The position numbers and the translations under genes were made by a program. The notes below the pieces were generated by a model, which was given only the letters and a program-made list of their open reading frames with translations, did not search any database and was not told where the DNA came from. Shown one piece after another: positions 50,721 to 59,585 of a stretch of 64,000 nt of DNA; positions within the stretch are counted from its first letter, which is position 1; each line of letters begins with the position of its first letter. Origin of the DNA: an uncultured Oscillospiraceae bacterium (GTDB lineage Bacteria; Bacillota; Clostridia; Oscillospirales; Ruminococcaceae); the NCBI GenBank assembly GCA_910586535.1, contig CAJUHS010000005.1:1-64000 (forward strand). The letters are read 5' to 3'.

Positions 50721-50990
50721 TTACCTAAGCCTTTTCAAAACTGTGCCAAAGTTCTGCCGGCCGTCAAGTATCTCAACAGCTCCGTGGAAATCCAGATCGT
50801 CAAGAGACGCAAGCACGCGTTCAAGGTCAGCTCTTAGCTCGTCCGCGCTTACGGAAGGCTTTTTTGCACTTTCAGTCTCCACGGATTTCCCGGACTCCAT
50901 AAGGGGCTTTATGTTATGCGCTATTTCCGAGAAACGGACTATAAGCGCGGAAGTATCCTTATGTATTTTTTGCAGTCCCCGTCTTTTCAC
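50721..50990 (-). CDS. hypothetical protein (89 aa)
   Basis: ATG 50990 overlaps the TGA of the upstream small membrane protein (ATGA), indicating coupled translation. Helical and charged: 'IHKDTSALIVRFSEIAHNIK', then 'ELRADLERVLASLDDLDFHG' and 'AVEILDGRQNFGTVLKRLR'. No recognised domain; the length and two-helix look are reminiscent of a dimerisation or phosphotransfer fragment, but the H-box is absent. Confidence 0.6.
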   Translation of the reverse strand: MKRRGLQKIHKDTSALIVRFSEIAHNIKPLMESGKSVETESAKKPSVSADELRADLERVLASLDDLDFHGAVEILDGRQNFGTVLKRLR

Positions 50991-51190
50991 GCCTGTTCAA
51001 AAGCCTTTGTCAAATAACGAGTATCGTCGAAGAGCAGCACCGTACAGAAAAAACAATGCAGAAATACTGAAGCGAGCGCCGCGGTAAGAACCGAATATGC
51101 GCCCGCTCTTTTTGTAGCTACAATATAAACAATATACATGAACATCAGCGCCACACAGCATATCTGCAAAGTAAGCAAAAGATTCGTCAT
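50987..51190 (-). CDS. small two-helix membrane protein (67 aa)
   Basis: Two hydrophobic segments ('LLLTLQICCVALMFMYIVYI' about 4-24, and 'VLTAALASVFLHCFFCTVLL' about 34-53) with a short basic loop 'ATKRAG'. No clear ribosome site before ATG 51190. Overlaps the next gene by four bases. Function unknown; the pair could be remains of one larger membrane protein or a genuine two-gene unit. Confidence 0.55.
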   Translation of the reverse strand: MTNLLLTLQICCVALMFMYIVYIVATKRAGAYSVLTAALASVFLHCFFCTVLLFDDTRYLTKAFEQA

Positions 51191-51223
51191 ATATGTGCAG
51201 TACCGCGTCCGGAATAGATACCT

Positions 51224-51307
51224 TTATCCGAGAAGCTGTTCAGCATATTTAAGGTTTGCTGGAACGCCGTCAGCCACAAGAGTATGCTTCTTAACAATCT
51301 CTGACAT
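51224..51307 (-). CDS. possible very small protein (27 aa) after the FapA gene
   Basis: ATG 51307, 10 bases after AAAGGA, encodes 'MSEIVKKHTLVADGVPANLK' and 'YAEQLLG' before TAA. Codons are of the preferred type, and it follows the FapA stop by 20 bases. An in-frame ATG nine bases upstream is also possible. No family recognised; too short to be certain. Confidence 0.4.
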   Translation of the reverse strand: MSEIVKKHTLVADGVPANLKYAEQLLG

Positions 51308-51326
51308 AAACGTCATGTCCTTTCGG

Positions 51327-52724
51327 TTACAGCGGCGCAGCGCCAATAGTACCGTCTTCGTCAAGTCTTATCCTTGTGCGGACATATTCGGTTTCCGCCT
51401 TAAATACAGCGTCGTTTATGATAATTTTTACTCCCGGGTACAGATACCCCTTACAGCTTACCGTAAGGTACTGTCTGCTTGCGAGTGTGATGTTTATCTC
51501 CTCCACCCGTTTTTTCAGGTTATTGATTTCAACTCCGAGAAGTATTTTCTGACGGCAGGCGTTGCCGAGTATCTTTTCCTTATCTTCCGGCAGACTTCGC
51601 TGCTCCTTTTTCTTTTCGTTAAGGAAGTTTATAATAAGAGTAACATCGTTGATACCCTTGTTGTTCTTTTCTATCTCCATCAGCAGGGAGTCCCTTTCCT
51701 CCGCAAGAAGGGCGTTGTCACCGATCGTAAGCATGGTCGGGGTATAATTTTTGGTACCTATGTTAGGAAGTTCGGCGCTGCTGAGACTGGTATACTTTCC
51801 GCCCATAAGACCGCCCGTATTGCCCTTAATGCACAGTTCCCCGCAGTAAACGTCGCAGATAACGAAGTTTGTCGATGTAAGCGTGCCGTCGCACTTGATA
51901 TCCGAACGTTCGCAGAAATTTATGGTAACAGAGCCGTGAGCAACGACCTTTGAATTGATGCAGCCTTTTTTGATAATGATATCGCCGTCAGCCTCAAGGG
52001 ACGCGCCGTTGACGTTTCCCGCAACGATGATATTGGCATTCGAGGATATCTTGAAGCCCTCCATTACCTCGCCCTTAACAACAACATCGCCGACGAAGTT
52101 AATGTTGCCGACAGAAGCGTCAACATCTCCTGCAATAGTAACAACATTATCTATCACAAAAGCGTTGTTTTTGAAATTAATGTTTCCGTCAATGGACGCA
52201 ATAATTTGAGTGCCGTCCTCCGTAAGCTCGGTATTGGTTCCTACCGTGTAAGCGGCTTTTTTGCCAACGATCTGTCTCAGCGCTTTTCCGCGGACGTCGG
52301 TGCCAGGTTCGCCCTCCGTGGGCAAAGTGATATCCGCAATAACAGTACCTTTGCGTACCGTCCTTACGAGACCGAGGTTTTTATAGTCAACAAAGCCGTG
52401 CTCGTTCTCGACAGGAGCAATCTCGACTTTCTTTTCATAGTGATAGGTAATGGTTCCGTCAACGCCGTTCACGGGAGGTTTCCACATAGCTATGAGCGTG
52501 CGGTCGCCGTAAAGCTTTTTGTCAGCTATCTTGTTGACGGCCTCCTCGATTATTCCGTATGTAACGCCTGATTCCGCCAGCTGGCGCACTATCGCTTCCG
52601 CAGTGATTTCGGCGCCGCCGTTTACGGGAGGCTCTGCCGTAACATAAGCTTCCGATCCGTTTGACACGACCGTAACGGAAACCTTACTGTCAACGGGTAG
52701 TTTTATAGTATTATTTTGAGGCAT
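51327..52724 (-). CDS. FapA-domain (DUF342) protein, polymer-forming beta-helix type
   Basis: 465 aa. N-terminal domain with 'AEAIVRQLAESGVTYGIIEE' (DUF342 N-terminal part), then a right-handed beta-helix of short repeats: 'IIASIDGNINFKNNAFVIDN', 'ITIAGDVDASVGNINFVGDV', 'NIIVAGNVNGASLEADGDII'. A C-terminal coiled coil ('AEERDSLLMEIEKNNKGIND') and a final beta segment follow. Named FapA for a flagellar/polar assembly homologue; no flagellar genes lie nearby, so the role here is unknown (cytoplasmic scaffold or cell-pole protein). GGAGGGCGG precedes ATG 52724. Confidence 0.88.
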   Translation of the reverse strand: MPQNNTIKLPVDSKVSVTVVSNGSEAYVTAEPPVNGGAEITAEAIVRQLAESGVTYGIIEEAVNKIADKKLYGDRTLIAMWKPPVNGVDGTITYHYEKKVEIAPVENEHGFVDYKNLGLVRTVRKGTVIADITLPTEGEPGTDVRGKALRQIVGKKAAYTVGTNTELTEDGTQIIASIDGNINFKNNAFVIDNVVTIAGDVDASVGNINFVGDVVVKGEVMEGFKISSNANIIVAGNVNGASLEADGDIIIKKGCINSKVVAHGSVTINFCERSDIKCDGTLTSTNFVICDVYCGELCIKGNTGGLMGGKYTSLSSAELPNIGTKNYTPTMLTIGDNALLAEERDSLLMEIEKNNKGINDVTLIINFLNEKKKEQRSLPEDKEKILGNACRQKILLGVEINNLKKRVEEINITLASRQYLTVSCKGYLYPGVKIIINDAVFKAETEYVRTRIRLDEDGTIGAAPL

Positions 52725-52784
52725 AGAACCGCCCTCCGTTTCTTTATAAATGCAAACATTTTCGTGACATATTTATACAATTAC

Positions 52785-52813
52785 ATTATACACTATTTCC
52801 TCAAAAATTACAA
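52785..52813 (-). promoter_or_regulatory. promoter of the FapA-domain gene
   Basis: On the minus strand TTGTAA (52808-52813), 17-base spacer, TATAAT (52785-52790). Confidence 0.75.
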
Positions 52814-53138
52814 TAGCTGTCGGAAAATTATTTCAAAATTAATGCATTTTTAACAAATGCGCAGGCTTTTTTGTAAAAAAAAGACAAATCCTATAGCAAT
52901 AGTAAGCAAAAACACGGATACAGGCGTTAAAGTCTTGCAGACTGCGCAATACGGGGAAAGCTTTTTCCGCCGGCGGCATAATGAAATCCAAAAAATAATC
53001 CGCTTTGCAGAGGCGCGGTTCCCTGCTCACAGGATAAATGATATGTTTTGAAATGCAGGACGTAAAACCCGTTCGCCGCAGATTTTTTCAGGACATTTTT
53101 ATGTACCGCTATAAATATAAAAATGTTTTAAAGTCTTA

Positions 53139-53167
53139 TTGCAATAACGGGAAAAATATGCTATACT
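53139..53167 (+). promoter_or_regulatory. promoter of the saccharopine-dehydrogenase-like gene
   Basis: TTGCAA (53139-53144), 17-base spacer ending ATGC (extended -10 TGn), TATACT (53162-53167). Start of transcription would be near 53174, leaving a ~145-base leader. Confidence 0.7.
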
Positions 53168-53317
53168 GATACCGTGGACAAGCAGTTATTCCGCTTTGAA
53201 AATACAAACAAAATTTTTGCCAAAATCCAGATATTCAGGGTCTTGGCTCAGTTTTTGTATATTTTCCGCGCAGAATTGCTGCAGGTTCAACTTTTCAGCG
53301 AGAAAGGGATAGTTCAA

Positions 53318-54520
53318 ATGGGAAGAGCATTGATCATCGGCTGCGGCGGAGTTGCCTCCGTAGTCATTCACAAGTGCTGTCAGAACTCCGAGATATTTGA
53401 GGAAATTATGATAGCGTCACGCACTAAGTCCAAATGCGACGCTTTAATGGAAAAGCTCAGTCCGACGACCAAAACAAAAATATCAACCGCAAAAGTAGAT
53501 GCCGACAGTGTAAGCGAGCTTACCGCTCTTATGAGGGACTATAAGCCCGAAATATGCATAAACGTGGCTCTGCCCTATCAGGACCTTGCAATAATGGACG
53601 CCTGCCTTGAATGCGGAGTACACTATATGGATACCGCAAACTATGAGCCTGAGGACACCGCAAAGTTTGAGTACAAATGGCAGTGGGCGTACCGCGAAAA
53701 ATTTGAAAAGGCAGGACTCACCGCTCTGCTCGGCAGCGGTTTCGACCCGGGCGTTACCGGGGTGTTCTGCGCCTATGCTCAGAAGCATTACTTCGACGAG
53801 ATAAACTATATCGACATTCTTGACTGCAATGCGGGAGACCACGGCTATCCCTTTGCCACCAACTTCAATCCCGAAATAAATATCCGCGAGGTGTCCGCAA
53901 AGGGCAGCTATATCGAGGACGGCAAATGGGTAGAAACTGAGCCTATGGAGATAAAACGCGTGTATGATTTCCCCGAGATAGGCGAAAAAGATATGTACCT
54001 GCTCCACCACGAGGAGCTTGAATCCCTTGCTCTTAATATAAAAGGTATCAAGCGCATACGCTTCTTTATGACTTTCGGACAGAGCTATCTTACACATCTT
54101 AAGTGTCTTGAAAACGTAGGCATGACTTCCATAAAGCCAATTATGTACGAGGGCAGGGAAATAATTCCGCTCCAGTTTCTTAAAGCGGTTCTTCCCGATC
54201 CCGCTTCCCTTGGTCCCAGAACCAAGGGAAAGACCAACATCGGCTGCATAATGCAGGGCTTTAAGGACGGCAAGCCTGTCAAATACTACGTTTACAACGT
54301 TTGCGACCACGAGGAATGCTACAAGGAAGTGGGCTCACAGGCAATATCATACACCACTGGCGTACCTGCAATGATAGGCGCAATGATGATACTTACGGGA
54401 AAATGGAAAAAAGCGGGCGTATGGAACATCGAGGAATTTGATCCCGATCCGTTTATGGACGCTTTGGGCAAGTGGGGACTTCCCTGGAAGGAAAGCTTTG
54501 ATCCCAAGCTTGTCGATTGA
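53318..54520 (+). CDS. carboxynorspermidine synthase-like (saccharopine dehydrogenase family)
   Basis: 400 aa. Rossmann 'MGRALIIGCGGVASVVIHKC', then 'VALPYQDLAIMDACLECGVH', 'LLGSGFDPGVTGVFCAYAQ', 'DILDCNAGDHGYPFATNFNP' and 'AISYTTGVPAMIGAMMILTG', matching the Lys1/CASDH group that makes carboxy(nor)spermidine by NADPH-dependent reductive amination. ATG 53318 with GAAAGGG upstream; the ATG/GTG-type start at 53174 coincides with the predicted transcription start and is rejected. The usual partner, carboxynorspermidine decarboxylase, is not adjacent. Confidence 0.88.
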   Translation: MGRALIIGCGGVASVVIHKCCQNSEIFEEIMIASRTKSKCDALMEKLSPTTKTKISTAKVDADSVSELTALMRDYKPEICINVALPYQDLAIMDACLECGVHYMDTANYEPEDTAKFEYKWQWAYREKFEKAGLTALLGSGFDPGVTGVFCAYAQKHYFDEINYIDILDCNAGDHGYPFATNFNPEINIREVSAKGSYIEDGKWVETEPMEIKRVYDFPEIGEKDMYLLHHEELESLALNIKGIKRIRFFMTFGQSYLTHLKCLENVGMTSIKPIMYEGREIIPLQFLKAVLPDPASLGPRTKGKTNIGCIMQGFKDGKPVKYYVYNVCDHEECYKEVGSQAISYTTGVPAMIGAMMILTGKWKKAGVWNIEEFDPDPFMDALGKWGLPWKESFDPKLVD

Positions 54521-54640
54521 CCAAAAGCGTCAGAACTGCATATTTTTTTCGTTTGTTCGCAAGGCAAATAAAAGTATTTCCGTTTTTGGGTACATCTCAG
54601 AGGATAACATAAAACTGTCAATTGCATTTTTTAAAAGTTT

Positions 54641-54672
54641 CGGCGTTTGCATTTGGGGCAAACGCCGTTTTT
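54641..54672 (+). terminator. terminator after the saccharopine-dehydrogenase-like gene
   Basis: CGGCGTTTGC / GCAAACGCCG, short loop, then TTTTTG. Confidence 0.9.
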
Positions 54673-54791
54673 GTATTTTTAAAAATGAATAAATGAATAA
54701 CCCGCGCTGTTTCTGAAAATACTATACTAAAACACAAGGCGGCTCGCGGATATTGTGCGGTACTGCCTGATATTCTGAAAGGATCGATAAT

Positions 54792-56168
54792 ATGAAAAAA
54801 CAACTCGGATTAATTCTTTCGGCGGCAATTGCCGCGCCGTTCATTTTTGCAGCCTGCGGAGGAGACGATTCCGCCGGGGAAAACGGCGGAAATGAAAACG
54901 GAAACGGGAAATCCGCCGCAGTACGTTTCCTTAATTTCAAGCCGGAAATAGCCACAGCATACGAGGAGATAGCCGCAAAATACAAAGAGGAAACAGGAAA
55001 GACCGTAATTGTGGAAACAGCCGCAAACAACACCTATGAGCAGACTCTTAGCGCAAAAATGGCCACAAGCGAAGCACCCACTATCTTTCAGGTGAATGGC
55101 CCCCGCGGATACGCAAACTGGAAGGACTACTGCGCCGATCTGTCCGGTACGGAGCTTTACGCTCATCTTACCGACAAGAGCATGGCTCTCACAGTTGACG
55201 GAAAAGCCTACGGTATCCCGTACGCTGTGGAGGGATACGGTATCATCTACAACGATGAAATAATGGAAAGATATTTTGATATGCCCGACAAAGCCGTTTC
55301 CTTTGATGATACGGACGACATAAAAAGCTTTTCCGACCTTAAAACGGTAGTCGAAGATATGCAGTCCAAAAGGGACGCTTTGAATATAAAGGGCGTATTT
55401 GCAAGCACTTCCCTGAAGCCCGGCGACGACTGGCGCTGGCAGACCCACCTTGCAAACGTACCAATTTACTACGAATTCAAAAATAACAGCGTTGATCTTA
55501 CCGGAGACGGTACAAAAGAAATTTCCTTTCAGTACGGTCAGAATTTCCGAAACATTTTCGACCTTTATATCAATAATTCCACCGTTGACAGAAAAGTACT
55601 CGGCTCAAAGATAACCGACGAATCCATGGCGGAATTTGCTCTCGGCGAGTGCGCAATGGTACAGAACGGAAACTGGGCGTGGAGCCAGATAAACGGTATC
55701 AGCGGAAACGTTGTTACTGCCGACAATATCAAATATCTGCCAATCTATACTGGAATGGACGGAGAGGAAAATCAGGGACTTTGTATCGGTACGGAAAACT
55801 TTTTCTGCATCAATTCCCAGGCTGACGAGGCTTTGCAAAAAGACGCCGCCGATTTCCTTTACTGGCTCAATTCCAGCGAAAGCGGAAAGGGCTACGTTAC
55901 CGGAAGTCTTGGCTTCATTGCTCCCTTTGACACCTTTAACGACTCGGAAAGACCCGAAGACCCGCTTACCCATGAAGTCCTTGACTGGATGGACGAGGAC
56001 GGCATACAAAATATACCATGGAATTTCACAATATTCCCCAGCCAGAACTTCAAGGACGATTTCGGCGCGGCTCTGCTCCAGTACGCTCAGGGAAGCCTTG
56101 AATGGCAGGACGTTGAGGACGCTGTAAGATCAAGCTGGAAAACTGAAAGCGCAAATTTGGAACAGTAA
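54792..56168 (+). CDS. sugar ABC transporter substrate-binding lipoprotein
   Basis: 458 aa. Signal peptide with lipobox 'APFIFAACGG' (Cys ~22), an Asn/Gly-rich linker, then a family-1 binding protein: 'RFLNFKPEIATAYEEIAAKY', 'VETAANNTYEQTLSAKMATS', 'APTIFQVNGPRGYANWKDYC', 'ALGECAMVQNGNWAWSQI', 'GFIAPFDTF'. GAAAGGA precedes ATG 54792. Followed by two permease genes, so it delivers a carbohydrate to them. No ATPase gene is present; a shared MsmX/UgpC-type ATPase elsewhere is likely. Confidence 0.94.
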   Translation: MKKQLGLILSAAIAAPFIFAACGGDDSAGENGGNENGNGKSAAVRFLNFKPEIATAYEEIAAKYKEETGKTVIVETAANNTYEQTLSAKMATSEAPTIFQVNGPRGYANWKDYCADLSGTELYAHLTDKSMALTVDGKAYGIPYAVEGYGIIYNDEIMERYFDMPDKAVSFDDTDDIKSFSDLKTVVEDMQSKRDALNIKGVFASTSLKPGDDWRWQTHLANVPIYYEFKNNSVDLTGDGTKEISFQYGQNFRNIFDLYINNSTVDRKVLGSKITDESMAEFALGECAMVQNGNWAWSQINGISGNVVTADNIKYLPIYTGMDGEENQGLCIGTENFFCINSQADEALQKDAADFLYWLNSSESGKGYVTGSLGFIAPFDTFNDSERPEDPLTHEVLDWMDEDGIQNIPWNFTIFPSQNFKDDFGAALLQYAQGSLEWQDVEDAVRSSWKTESANLEQ

Positions 56169-56289
56169 AATATAATTTGCAAACAAAAAGAAAAACGGAA
56201 ATGAAAACGGAAATACAGAAACGCAAAAGGAAAATGATTTCCGCCGTCGGAAAGGACTGATAACAATAAAAAAACATTTCCCGCTGTTT

Positions 56290-57096
56290 GTGCTTCCCAC
56301 GCTTGCGGCGTTTGCGGCATTTTTTATAGTACCCTTTATAATGGGAATTTACCTGTCGTTTAACAAATTTACTACTGTTTCCAACGCGGAATGGATCGGT
56401 TTCGGGAATTACGCCAAAGCTTTCAGCAACAGTGATTTCCTCCGTGCGCTGGGATTTACATCCCTCTTTACCGTGGTTTCAGTAATTACCGTGAACCTGT
56501 TTGCGTTTTTGCTGGCTCTTGCCCTGACAAGCGCGGTACGCGGCAAAAATGTTTTCCGCACTATTTTCTTTATGCCCAACCTTATCGGAGGCATCGTTCT
56601 CGGCTATATATGGAATCTCATCATAAACGGCGTATTGGCTAACTTCGGCGTGGATATCAGTTACAGCGCAAAATACGGCTTCTGGGGACTTGTGGTGCTC
56701 ACCAACTGGCAGCTTATCGGCTACATGATGGTAATTTATATTGCGGGTCTTCAGAACATTCCGCGTGATCTCCACGAGGCGGCGGAAATAGACGGAGCGA
56801 CCCGTTTCCAGACGCTGAAAAACGTTACTGTGCCGATGCTTATGTCTTCTATAACAATTTGCACCTTTCTGACTCTCACCAACTCATTCAAGCTGTTCGA
56901 CCAGAACCTTGCCCTTACCGCGGGAGCTCCCGCCAGAAAGACCGCCATGCTCGCACTTGACATCTACAACACCTTTTACGGACGCGCAGGCTGGCAGGGA
57001 GTAGGTCAGGCAAAGGCTGTAATATTTTTTCTGATAGTTGCTTTAATTGCCTTTGCACAGCTTAAAATAACAAGCAGCAGGGAGGTGGAAAGCTGA
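56290..57096 (+). CDS. sugar ABC transporter permease, MalF-type
   Basis: 268 aa from GTG 56290, but this cuts the first helix. Six transmembrane segments; the EAA loop is 'LHEAAEIDGATRFQTLKNVT'. The good ribosome site GGAAAGGA (56249-56256) lies further upstream, followed in frame by CTG, ATA, ACA, ATA then 'KKHFPLFVLPTLAAF', which looks like the true N-terminus; no ATG/GTG/TTG exists in frame between the stop at 56173 and 56290. The real start may be ATA at 56266 or a mutated ATG. The stop overlaps the next ATG (TGATG). Confidence 0.9.
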   Translation: MLPTLAAFAAFFIVPFIMGIYLSFNKFTTVSNAEWIGFGNYAKAFSNSDFLRALGFTSLFTVVSVITVNLFAFLLALALTSAVRGKNVFRTIFFMPNLIGGIVLGYIWNLIINGVLANFGVDISYSAKYGFWGLVVLTNWQLIGYMMVIYIAGLQNIPRDLHEAAEIDGATRFQTLKNVTVPMLMSSITICTFLTLTNSFKLFDQNLALTAGAPARKTAMLALDIYNTFYGRAGWQGVGQAKAVIFFLIVALIAFAQLKITSSREVES

Positions 57097-57938
57097 TGGA
57101 GCTTTCGCGGAAAAAACGGCTCAGCTCCCTACTATTTGTAGTATTGGTACTGCTTGCCGCGCTGTTTTTAGTCCCGATCCTTATAGTGTTCCTGAACTCG
57201 TTCAAGACAAAGTTCAGCATTATGGGAAGTCCCTTCAAGCTTCCCACAAAGGAGACCTTTGCAGGCTTTGAAAACTATGTCAGCGGCGTAAAAAGCGCGG
57301 GCATAGCGGGCGCTTTCGGCCGATCCCTTTTCATCACGGTACTGTCGGTGCTTGTCCTTGCGCTGCTCACTTCGATGACGGCATGGTATCTTGTCCGCGT
57401 AAAGTCATCGGTCAGCAGACTGCTTTACAACACCTTTTTGTTCAGCATGATAGTGCCTTTTCAGATGGTAATGTATACCATGACATTTGTGGTAACAAAG
57501 CTGAAATTTAACAATCCCGTGGGAATAATCTTTGTATATCTGGGCTTCGGCGCGGGGCTGTCGGTTTTCATGCTCAGCGGCTTTGTGAAAAGCATTCCTC
57601 TGGAGCTTGAAGAAGCCGCCGAAATAGACGGCTGCAATCCCGTCCAAAAATTTTTCATGATAGTGTTTCCGATACTCAAACCCACGGCAATAACTGTTAC
57701 CATACTGAATGCCATGTGGATATGGAACGACTATCTGCTGCCGTATCTTATTCTCGGCACTGGTAACAAAACTCTGCCCGTAGCAATTCAGATCGCCATG
57801 CAGGGCGCATACGGCGCGGTAAACTGGGGCGGTTTCATGGCAATGCTGGTGCTTGCAATACTTCCCATAATCGTGTTCTATCTGTTCTGCCAAAGATATA
57901 TCATCGAGGGAGTTATCGCGGGTGCAGTAAAAGGATAA
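57096..57938 (+). CDS. sugar ABC transporter permease, MalG-type
   Basis: 280 aa, six transmembrane helices. N-terminal 'LLFVVLVLLAALFLVPILIV', EAA loop 'LELEEAAEIDGCNPVQKFFM', 'NAMWIWNDYLLPYLILG' and C-terminal 'RYIIEGVIAGAVKG' are typical of CUT1 carbohydrate importers. GGAGGTGG lies just upstream, inside the end of the previous gene, and start and stop overlap. Third gene of the importer operon; substrate probably an oligosaccharide. Confidence 0.94.
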   Translation: MELSRKKRLSSLLFVVLVLLAALFLVPILIVFLNSFKTKFSIMGSPFKLPTKETFAGFENYVSGVKSAGIAGAFGRSLFITVLSVLVLALLTSMTAWYLVRVKSSVSRLLYNTFLFSMIVPFQMVMYTMTFVVTKLKFNNPVGIIFVYLGFGAGLSVFMLSGFVKSIPLELEEAAEIDGCNPVQKFFMIVFPILKPTAITVTILNAMWIWNDYLLPYLILGTGNKTLPVAIQIAMQGAYGAVNWGGFMAMLVLAILPIIVFYLFCQRYIIEGVIAGAVKG

Positions 57939-57942
57939 CAAA

Positions 57943-57976
57943 AAATGGTATGCTTAACAAAAAGCGTACCATTTAA
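57943..57976. terminator. terminator between the ABC operon and the response-regulator gene
   Basis: AAATGGTATGC / GCGTACCATTT (one T-G pair) with 10-base loop and A/T-rich flanks; serves convergent genes. Confidence 0.8.
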
Positions 57977-57992
57977 ATTTGTTTTAAAATCA

Positions 57993-59525
57993 CTAAGCTT
58001 CAAAAACCTTGCCGACAATACCGTCGCGGCAGCTGTGGTCATCGTCCGACCACATGGAAAGACATACGACCTTGCAGCGCTTAGTCTCACCGCCGAAAAC
58101 CATATCGCACTCGTATTCGGTGACAGGCTGTTCAGGGGTAGTCTTTCTGACTGCTTCGGCAAGCTCTCCGAGACATTTTTCCGAAATAACAGCTTTAAGG
58201 TTCTCGTCATTTTTCGGATCGGAAATCGTTTCGGTAAGCCCCAGCTTTTTAGCTCCGCACTCGGAAAGAGTTAGCATTGAGGGATCGCTGCTGTACTCAA
58301 ACTGTATCTCTCTTGAAATTGATTCAAGGAATCTGTGCTTGGCTATCTCGTTTTCAAGACTGTTAAGAGTCTGTCCCGCAACGTCAAGGTCATTGTTCTT
58401 GAGGATTTCCTCGGTAATATTCTGAACTCCGCGGGGACTAAGGTGTTCTGAGGTCGTAAGGTTAAGGTTTTCCTTGAGAACGTCCGCAGTCTCTTTAAGA
58501 CACTCAAGTATCCTTGGATTGAAAGTTCCGCACTCTCCGCCAAGGATCATCTCCATTGCCTTTTCATGGGAAAACGCCTTTTTGTAAACGCGCTCGCTTG
58601 TAAGTGCGTCATAAACGTCCGCAACGGAAACAGCCTGAGCCGAAAGCGGGATCTGATCTCCCTCAAGTCTGTCGGGATAGCCTCTTCCGTCGTGGCGCTC
58701 GTGGTGCCAGCGGCTGATCTCGTAAGCTGTTTTTATAAGCGGGTCTCCCGAACCGAACGAAAGACTTTCAAGCATAGACGCTCCGACACTGGAGTGGGTC
58801 TTCATTATTGCAAATTCCTCATCGGTCAGCCTGCCCGGCTTGTTGAGAATACTTTCAGGAATGGAAATTTTTCCTATATCATGAAGAGACGAAGCAAGAC
58901 TGATAATGGATATAGTTGATTCCGTAAGCCCCGAATCCTTATATTTTTCGGCATATTTTTCAAGAATAGTCCTTGTAATATTCTGTACGTGAATAACGTG
59001 CAGACCGCTTTCACCGTTTCTGAACTCCACGATATGGCTGAGGATATTGATCATCAGATTGGTGCTTTTTTCCTTTTCGTATATTTGATCGGCAACAAGA
59101 CCAACCAGCTTTTTCTGATTAGCGTAAAGCATAATGGTGTTAATAACGCGGCGGCGCACGGAAAACGCGTCAAAAGGACGTTTTATGTAGTCGGTAACTC
59201 CGTAATCATAAGCGCGTTCGATATATCCCGCTGAGCTTTCTACGGAGATCATTATAACGGGGATATTATCGATCCAGCGCTGTTTGTTCATGACCTCCAG
59301 AACTTCAAGACCGTCCATTTCGGGCATGACCATATCAAGCATTACAAGCGCAATTTCAAAATGTCTTTCTTTCAGTATAGCCACAGCTTCCACGCCGTTT
59401 TCAGCCTGAATGATCTCGTAGTCGTCCTCAAGGATATCCGCCAGCATACAGCGGTTCATTTCGGAATCGTCAACGATCAGAACTTTCTGTTTGCTGTGAT
59501 CTGCCGCAAAATTTTCTCCACTCAC
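57993..59525 (-). CDS. response regulator with HD-GYP output domain
   Basis: 510 aa. Receiver domain (about residues 13-130): 'KVLIVDDSEMNRCMLADILE', phospho-Asp in 'LVMLDMVMPEMDGLEVLEVM', Lys in 'GVTDYIKRPFDAFSVRRRV'. HD-GYP (about 150-345): HD in 'SSLHDIGKISIPESILNKPG', GYP in 'WHHERHDGRGYPDRLEG'. A C-terminal ~130-residue region ('HRFLESISREIQFEYSSDPS') looks PAS-like. Probably a c-di-GMP phosphodiesterase switched by phosphorylation. Follows the Hpt gene by 60 bases. Confidence 0.92.
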   Translation of the reverse strand: MSGENFAADHSKQKVLIVDDSEMNRCMLADILEDDYEIIQAENGVEAVAILKERHFEIALVMLDMVMPEMDGLEVLEVMNKQRWIDNIPVIMISVESSAGYIERAYDYGVTDYIKRPFDAFSVRRRVINTIMLYANQKKLVGLVADQIYEKEKSTNLMINILSHIVEFRNGESGLHVIHVQNITRTILEKYAEKYKDSGLTESTISIISLASSLHDIGKISIPESILNKPGRLTDEEFAIMKTHSSVGASMLESLSFGSGDPLIKTAYEISRWHHERHDGRGYPDRLEGDQIPLSAQAVSVADVYDALTSERVYKKAFSHEKAMEMILGGECGTFNPRILECLKETADVLKENLNLTTSEHLSPRGVQNITEEILKNNDLDVAGQTLNSLENEIAKHRFLESISREIQFEYSSDPSMLTLSECGAKKLGLTETISDPKNDENLKAVISEKCLGELAEAVRKTTPEQPVTEYECDMVFGGETKRCKVVCLSMWSDDDHSCRDGIVGKVFEA

Positions 59526-59585
59526 TTTGAACTCTCCTTTTCAAAAAATTGTGAATCGTTGCTTTATAAAAATACACTATGTTAA

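Larger units (their letters stand above)
52725..53317. other. divergent non-coding region, 593 bases
   Basis: Contains the minus-strand fapA-type promoter and the plus-strand promoter of the next gene (listed separately). Between them only short open frames of doubtful coding quality; the longest (52839-53030, minus) has no ribosome site. Confidence 0.5.

Noticed and set aside
52839..53030. 63-codon minus-strand frame in the long gap before 53318
   Set aside because: No ribosome site, no domain, and poor codon use.
53174..53317. Upstream start at 53174 for the saccharopine-dehydrogenase-like gene
   Set aside because: It coincides with the expected transcription start and adds 48 residues unlike the family; the Rossmann motif starts at 53318.
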